64,000 nucleotides of DNA from Phoma sp. XZ068. Its lineage: Eukaryota > Ascomycota > Dothideomycetes > Pleosporales > Didymellaceae. The notes beneath the pieces are model-generated. The model was not told the origin of the DNA, searched no databases, and saw only the letters and a program-made list of their open reading frames with translations. The stretch lies in contig RBKR01000002.1 in assembly GCA_004835665.1 (NCBI GenBank), positions 1,550,001 to 1,614,000 of the forward strand, written 5' to 3'. Below, piece by piece: positions 58,205 to 64,000 of the stretch; position 1 is the first letter of the stretch, and the number at the start of each line of letters is the position of its first letter. The position numbers and the translations under genes are program-made.

Positions 58205-58711
58205 ATGATTCGCACCTGTGCATCCTGGTCCTCGCGGACACTACGCGTAGCCAGCATTCGCCCATTCACCCAGTCAGCCATCCAGCGCGTCGAAGGCTAC
58301 CCGAGCAATGCCTCTACAAACTCAAAGACCAAAACCGATCTGCTCCCGGATGACGAGCACAGCGTGAACAAAGCGAAGAAGGGCGACAAGAACGACGTTC
58401 AGACAAGCAACCTGAGTGGCGGCCTTGAGTAAGTCTGAGATCTACATGCACCCTCTCAGGTCGAACACGGTCAATTGCTCTGGAACACGCATTCCTACGT
58501 GGTGTCCTCATGACCAACTAGAGGTGGCAAGAAAACAACAACTATGTATCGAGGCTAAGGATTCCACAGCAGCGCAAAGGAAGGCTCAGGCGGCCACGCG
58601 ACCGAGGGCAGAGACTCTGCAGGCGGCAAAGAAAAGGCGAAGAAAGAGTTCCCCGAGGCGCCGGACCCAGCCGTCGGCATGCAGGACGAGAGGGGTGGTC
58701 GCGGAGGGTGA
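58205..58711 (+). CDS. Small conserved fungal protein, probably mitochondrial
   Basis: Exons 58205-58428 and 58570-58711 join in phase to 121 residues. The N-terminus MIRTCASWSSRTLRVASIRP is Arg/Ser/Ala-rich with no acidic residue for the first 20 positions, an amphipathic mitochondrial presequence by appearance. The middle is Lys/Asp-rich and disordered. The second exon reads SAKEGSGGHATEGRDSAGGK then KKEFPEAPDPAVGMQDERGG and stops; a PDPAVGMQDERGG-type ending is, from memory, common in short uncharacterised fungal proteins. The acceptor is a CAGCAG tandem, so use of either AG would add or drop one residue. Other frames of exon 2 are longer in places but lose this C-terminal motif. Function unknown. 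Confidence 0.7.
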
Positions 58712-60756
58712 ATTGAAAATAAGAGGAAGATGTAGATGAGAATGTGATGTAGGATATCGGCATTGTAACGAATACGAGCATTGTTTAGTTGTCACCTTTT
58801 TGGGAAGAGATGCAACGTTTGCATGACCATCGCTGGACATGATGATTGCTCGCCTGCTATAGGCAGTCACGTACAAACCCTCGAGTATAAAGTCCTTCCC
58901 GTTGCAATTCTTCCTTTCTCCCTACTATCCTTCACGCGCTGTCCATCAAAACCTTCAGGCGATCTTGGTATGTCCTCCGCTGCTTGCGGCCTCAAAATGT
59001 CACAATTAGACACATGTCCTTCTTTTCTAACCAAACCCATGATAACCAAGCATCATGGCTCCTGAGCTTCACACACACCTTTCACTCAAAATGCCATACC
59101 CTGGAAAAACAATCAACTGCGTTCTATCCAACGTTGCATGTACGGGCGCCAAAGCCTTGATAAACGACGTTTATGTCCGTTTCCTCTCCAAAAAGACAGC
59201 TACTTCCGAGATGTGTGGTCGGCAACTCAAAAATGTATGGATTTCACATTTCGTTCAAAAGCACGAACTAATCGAGTCATGGCGTCGGCTCGTTCTTGCC
59301 AGTCTGCACATCTTGATTTTTTACTACTTCTGTCAAAAATGCATTACCGAAGGAGTTATTACCACCAAAAATCATGTCTTAGTGTTCATTCACACCGAAA
59401 AGGCGTTGAGAGTAAGTCCATGGGTCTGGAGGTGGCCGTCCAAAGTCTTCCATGACTACGCTGCTATTCAGTAGTCGTATAATACTCGGCAAACCATCTT
59501 GAAATCCAGTGATCCTTATCCTATGCAATCTCTAGCTCTCCGACGGAACACAAAAGAGAATAGCGAAGAATCATGCGGTGTGATTTTCGGAAGCATAAAG
59601 CGTCCTCGCATACTCTTTCCGCGTCTCCTTGATCCATCTTTCTCACTTGTAACTCTAAAAGTAAATAATTGTTCAGCAATGTGCAACTTTGAAAAACACA
59701 GACACGCGAACTATGGCTGTTGCCGGCGAGAAAACTACGAATGGCGAAAACATGTCGAGCGTTTCTCTTCTCTTTCCATTCTCTTCATACAGACCTACAA
59801 GTATCTTTACACCAGCTTTCTTTCCTGGCCTTACGATAAGCCAGCACTCTTCTGTACATGTCAAAGGCGCGCAAGTCGAAAAACGAGAGGTAGAAGCCCA
59901 TGCCTTTTGCTCTGAAATACGAACACTACCACTGCATGGTCTGCGGTCCTGTGTCGAAAAGGGATAACGAGTCATTCCATGTCTTTTCCCGGAAACGTCA
60001 AAATGAAGTTTACATGGCCTGTGTTCGCATGTTGAAAAGGGAAAACGAAAGCGTTCATGTCTTAGCCTTGAAATATGGTCGTAAAACGGGCATGATCTGG
60101 GGTCGTGTGTCGGTCAGTGAGCTACTGGAAGTCACACAAGTGCCTTGTGCATGTCCTTAGTGAGATGTCCTTGATCAAGATTCTCCGACTATGTTGAAAA
60201 TGCATGGACAGGGAATGGACTGACCCACTCTCCCTTGAAAAACGAGAACGGAGCCTGGATGTCTCCGAGCAGCGCCAGCCTGTGTTAACACATTGTTGAG
60301 TTGTGCGGTTCATTATAACTGCTAGAGTAAGTCTGCATTGTGGCATGTAGAATCCTTGAAGCGAGTCACTGGGTCACGATCCAACTCGGAGCCATAGACA
60401 ATCGATATACAAGCAGCTTTGAATACCAGGCTATATCGCAGTCAGCAACCAGTCTACAACATCACAAAAACCCCATTCAACGATCCGCACATTGGCATAT
60501 AGTAGATGAAGGAAGGCATAATTCATGAAAACATCGATTGATCGATCCTAAGCGAGGATCTCGCCCAGATGAAGGTATCTTCCCTACTTTTGCCCAAACT
60601 CCATGGCTCGTAACTATATCGATCGTATCAAAGGAAACAATCCACCCCATTCGGGTGCTGTATCCTAAACGCAATGTATGAAAAAACTCAAAGCTGGTGG
60701 TACGTTGCAGACCATGGGATCCCGGCTTCTCTTGCGACGTGGCTAGGCTAGGTAGG
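58712..60756. other. Intergenic region with degenerate repeats
   Basis: About 2 kb between the small mitochondrial-type gene and TAF14. Frames at 59055-59474, 59499-59915 and 59900-60160 are open on the plus strand but match no family. Many loosely similar pieces of a TGAAAA...AACGAGAG...CATG pattern lie between about 59180 and 60270, with an exact 78-base periodic core annotated separately. Confidence 0.5.
59868..60101. repeat. Three 78-base degenerate tandem repeats, multiple of three
   Basis: GAAAA(A/G) anchors recur at 59878, 59956 and 60034, exactly 78 bases (26 codons) apart. In the plus frame used by the 59900-60160 open frame the second and third units translate to related peptides, SKRDNESFHVFSRKRQNEVY and LKRENESVHVLALKYGRKTG. 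The first unit has a TAG in that frame but then ALKYEHYHCMVCGP, resembling the end of the third. Confidence 0.7.
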
Positions 60757-61920
60757 CTACGAGCCAAGGAGCTCCTGGTGGTCGGGATTCACGTCGCGCT
60801 TGAGATGCTTGAGATGGTGGATGGTTTTGGTGAGCTTTCTGTAGGCGTCTATGGTGACAGTCAAACGCGCGGGTAAACTGCGTTGCTGTTAGCCTGCCTG
60901 TAAGCACAGTCGCTTGTGCTTATAACTCTGTCTTGCTGGCTGTGAAGTCCCACAGCATCTTGACAAGCGAGTCGGGCAGGGTGTACAGGTCGACGTGGAA
61001 CTCCCCGTCTGCAGTCAGGTTAGCGCATTGTTCAAGACACTCTCCGTCTGATACCACTTGTAGGGATACGTACTCTCAACGTCGTTCTTGGTGTAAGTCT
61101 CGCTCGTCTTGTTGTCGTGCACCATGGTGACAACATGCAGCAAGTCGTCCTCGCTCAACTTCTGCAGCCCGTCGGCCAGCTTCTCCATGTCAACGGCCTT
61201 GTCGCGGCGAGCCTTGGTCTTCTTGGAGGCGTCCTTGCCGCGGACGCCGTTTGCGTCGGCGGAGCCAGAGTCTTGAAGGAGAGCGAGCAGCTCGGGCTTG
61301 GGGTTGCGGAAGGTCTGCATCAGAGCGTTAGCAAGCGCAGGTAGTCGACAGGCGCGGAGGACGTACCACTTGGTGCTTGGCCTCGTACCGCTCAGACTGG
61401 AAGTTGAGGTCATGGTTGAGTGTGTGCTCGCCGCCCTTGTGTGCTGCTGTGAGGACGATGTTCATGTCGAACTCGCCCCAACCCTGCTCGTCGATGCGGA
61501 ATGGCGGCTTCTTGAATACTACACGACGATCAGTATGGCTTCTTACTGCGTACGTGCTTTGCGCACTCACTCTGCTTGTTCTTGTCGAAGGACGGATGCA
61601 GGTTGTAGACTGCCTTCTCGTAGACGGTGGGCATGACCTCGTTACCCTGGTCGTCCAGCAGCCAGATCTCGATGTTCCATGATCGCATGGGAAACCCTTC
61701 AACCGGTGACGGGCCATCGCTGTAGGTGCTGCGTTAGTGACTGCTTCGTATCTGGCGCGTGAAGGGAATCGGTGCGCGCGAGGAAGGGCGCGCAGTGGTT
61801 GCGCGTGCGACGTACATTGGCTTCTGGTGGGTGATGATCTTGACCCAGCGCTTGACCTGCCAACAATTAGCCTTTGTATTTATTGATGCTGTATGCGATG
61901 AGTGCGCTTACGTCAGGCAT
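60757..61920 (-). CDS. TAF14: YEATS protein TAF14/Tfg3, shared transcription-complex subunit
   Basis: Taf14-type YEATS proteins read acylated histone H3 and sit in TFIID, TFIIF, INO80 and related complexes. Preferred exons on the minus strand: 61920-61912, 61856-61816, 61719-61571, 61518-61367, 61314-61074, 61008-60927 and 60877-60757, 264 residues. The first exon is only MPD. The YEATS domain (about 4-130) contains VKRWVKIITHQK, GFPMRSWNIEIWLLDDQGNE, HPSF and the conserved FKKPPFRIDEQGWGEFDMNI, then HDLNF. The ET domain (about 165-225) reads LQKLSEDDLLHVVTMVHDNK and GEFHVDLYTLPDSLVKMLWD. Without the last intron (GTTATA donor, GCTAAC branch) the frame stops at 60920 and gives 226 residues; spliced, it adds LPARLTVTIDAYRKLTKTIH and a basic tail ending QELLGS. 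TAF14 is favoured over Yaf9 by the GFPMRSWNIEI and ET features. Confidence 0.88.
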
Positions 61921-62497
61921 GTTGGCGGTATGCAAAGTGCGACGATTCAAAAGAGGTGGTCGTTTGGAGGTTGCGCAACTGGAGGCGCGTGGAGTGGGCG
62001 GAGGTCGAAGGTCGGTTGGTGCAATTGGTGCAAGTGGCTGGACGCGACCGTTGATTTGGCGGAGCGGGATAAGCGGGCGGAGAGCTCTCCTCTTGGCGCT
62101 TCAATCAAGCAATGCAGCCTGCCTGCACGCGCGGAAACTACTGCTGCAGGGGACAGATCTGGGTGAGAGAGGCCGGCCTCGTGCGTCTTCAATATAGCCG
62201 AGCTCGTAGGGGCAGGTGTGAACGAAGGAGTTTCAATGCAGACTCGTCTGTCTCGCCGTCTTCGTCAACGTCACTGCTTCTGGTGTCACCTTCTCATCAC
62301 ATCTTGAAAAGCTCGCGTCTGGGGGAATGCCGTAGACTCAGAGTCAGGCCAATTTAGTACTATCTAGTATGTGCAGGGTGTGAGAGCTTCTATCGCCGTG
62401 ATATGATACCGCCCCAAAATGTCATCGCTTCGTGCATGCATGCCTCGTCCCTCCATTTCCGTCCCATCCATCCCAGTAATCCATCATCCACCCTGCT
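61921..62497. other. Intergenic region
   Basis: 577 bases between TAF14's start and the RanBP1 stop, both minus-strand genes. Presumed TAF14 promoter and RanBP1 3' UTR. No gene seen. Confidence 0.4.
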
Positions 62498-63425
62498 TTA
62501 CTCCGACGACTTGTTGAACAAAGCCTCGTTCTCTTGCTGGGCCTTGATGAAAGCCTCCTTGAAAAGGTTGGCGTCTGGCGCGTTGTTAGTATGCAAGTCT
62601 AGCTTGGATGCGCATCGAGACTTACTCTCGCTGTTGCCAAAGCGGATGGCCAGAGTCTGAGCCTCGGGCTCGCCCTCACTGACATCAGCAGCGGCGTTCC
62701 AGACCCAGCTGCGGTCGCTGCCAACGTTGGGCGACAGCTTCATGTCGGGTACAACTGTACACTACTCAGTATTCATCCCACACCAACATCGCAAGTCATC
62801 ATACCGTAGTGGTTAGCGCAGACCTTGAGTGTCTTGTCTCGGCGCATAACCAGACGCGTCTTGCCGTTCTCCTTGTGCTTCAGTAACCTAACGTCGCCGG
62901 TGCCCCTCTCCTTCCACTCTCGCGAGTCGCGGTCAAACTTGAACAGCTTGGCGCGCATCTTGAAGACCTGCTCCTCGAGCTCCTCGTTGGTCTTGGTGTC
63001 GACCTTCTCGGTAAGGTGAACGACGGGCGCAAACTCGACGTCGGGCTCCTGGTTCTCGGGGTCCTCCTCCTGTCATATGTTAGTCTTGCAACCGCGCAGA
63101 GAGGACGTCAACCACATACAGCGCCAGCCTGTGCCTTGGACGAGCCAGAAGGCTCGTTGGCGTCATCAGCCTCCTCCTTCTTCTCCTTCTTGGGGCCACC
63201 GCCGAACATGGAGAAAACATTGTCCTTGACTGCAGCTGCGGCCGAAGTGGCAGCTTCTGTCGCCTTCTCAGTCACCGGCTTCTCGTCGCTGGAGGTAGCC
63301 GCAGCCTTGTCCTCCTTGTCGGCGGCCTTGTCGGTGGTAACCTTCGCGGTCTCGTCCTGAACAAGAGTTGCGCTGGGGTTGGCGACCTGCTCAGCGGCGG
63401 GGTCGGGCTTAGCGACGTCAGACAT
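62498..63425 (-). CDS. YRB1: Ran-binding protein 1 (Yrb1/Sbp1)
   Basis: RanBP1 binds Ran-GTP and, with RanGAP, releases it from exported complexes in the cytoplasm. Four exons on the minus strand, 63425-63120, 63069-62805, 62754-62626 and 62574-62498, join in phase to 258 residues. The first ~100 residues are acidic/Ala/Lys-rich and disordered (AADKEDKAAATSSDEKPVTE). The Ran-binding (pleckstrin-like) domain spans about 115-250: PDVEFAPVVHLTEKVDTKTN, FKMRAKLFKFDRDSREWKER, GTGDVRLLKHKENGKTRLVM, RRDKTLKVCANHYVVPDMKL and SWVWNAAADVSEGEPEAQTL, the classical RanBP1 blocks. The last exon gives NANLFKEAFIKAQQENEALF. The length and single domain fit fungal Yrb1, not the nucleoporin RanBP2 type. Confidence 0.95.
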
Positions 63426-64000
63426 GATGTGTGGATATGTGACGAGTATGTGTGTGTTCGACTTGGGTGAAGGCTAACTGTAATCTGAAGGATTCAGTTA
63501 CAGAGTGTGTGTTTGGGTGTTGTCGTTAGCCTAGCCCACGAATTTGTGGGAGGCGGCAATGGAGGGGCAGCCTTAGTTTAGCTTGTGTGGTCATAGCGCG
63601 GCCAGGATCGCAAATTCAGCCCTAAATGTACACTGCGGGATCATGCATCACCATCGTTTGTGACCCTGCACGAGCAAGCCTTCGGTGAAAGGGATTTATC
63701 ATTGGATATCTACAAAGTACGGGTGTGATCACGTCTTGCCCTTGACAAAAGAAGTTGGAAAAAAGACGACGCCATGTTGCCCCGCATCTGGTATCTGAAC
63801 AAATCCAACATTCCAACGCCATATTCATCGTCAGTGCTTTAGCAACCGATATGTCGATGATGCATGCCGTCTTCCAATCCCATGCTATAAACCAAACGCC
63901 ATTACCACCCGATGGTAACACCATCACCACCAAACCTAGCTTGTTGTCTACCCTCAGGTCGTATGCCGTTCATCCCTCCCGCTTCGTCCCCCGAGCATAC
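63426..64000. other. RanBP1 upstream region to window end
   Basis: 575 bases. The first part is the RanBP1 promoter and leader. A 103-codon frame on the minus strand (63622-63933) has no recognisable domain and is not accepted as a gene. Confidence 0.35.

Noticed and set aside
57841..58281. 146-codon minus-strand frame
   Set aside because: Runs antisense across the divergent promoter and first exon of the small mitochondrial-type gene; no domain or splice partner.
1..64000. CRISPR array, rRNA genes or a secondary-metabolite cluster
   Set aside because: No regularly spaced identical repeats, rRNA-like sequence, or polyketide/peptide synthetase domains were seen; the gene set is eukaryotic housekeeping and regulatory.

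Overview
The window is nuclear DNA of a filamentous ascomycete. Most genes carry 1-6 short introns (about 40-140 bases) with GT..AG ends and GCTAAC/GCTGAC-like branch sites. Gene content is typical of Pezizomycotina (NsdD-type GATA factor, SREBP, Ste2, Arp2, KEOPS Pcc1). Protein styles recall Dothideomycetes/Pleosporales; that placement is inference from memory, not a search. I support 19 protein genes and one tRNA. Exon joins were worked out by hand from splice signals, reading phase and family conservation.

Layout. 1-6.2 kb: no supportable gene. 6.2-12 kb: a conserved Ser/Pro-rich protein (-), then ARP2 (-) and ribosomal protein L5 (+) sharing a divergent promoter. 13-16.8 kb: a large leucine-rich-repeat protein (+). 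17.2-22 kb: a BTB/POZ protein (-), a decayed coding remnant, an intron-containing tRNA-Asn (-) and a BRCT nuclear protein (-). 22.9-26.2 kb: the alpha-pheromone receptor Ste2 (+) and a MetE-C-like zinc methyltransferase (+). 26.2-33.5 kb: a gene-poor block. 33.6-44.1 kb: three large regulatory or redox genes on +, NsdD, the glutamate-cysteine ligase catalytic subunit and SrbA/Sre1. 44.1-47.2 kb: a repeat-rich spacer with a 1.2-kb degenerate heptamer minisatellite. 47.2-58.7 kb: DHHC palmitoyltransferase (-), GT25-like glycosyltransferase (+), DUF676 lipase (-), Rex3 exonuclease (+), Pcc1 (-) and a small mitochondrial-type protein (+). 58.7-60.7 kb: spacer with 78-base tandem repeats. 60.7-63.4 kb: TAF14/Tfg3 (-) and RanBP1 (-).

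Most genes are unlinked housekeeping or regulatory functions: actin nucleation, translation, nuclear transport, transcription, tRNA modification, RNA processing, glutathione synthesis. Two touch sexual development (Ste2, NsdD) and one sterol/hypoxia sensing (SrbA). There is no secondary-metabolite cluster, intact transposon, CRISPR array or rRNA gene. No new multi-gene system is evident. The most unusual signals are the heptamer minisatellite, the in-frame 78-base repeats, a GC-AG intron in the glutathione gene, a predicted extra C-terminal exon in TAF14, and the upstream exon of SrbA.
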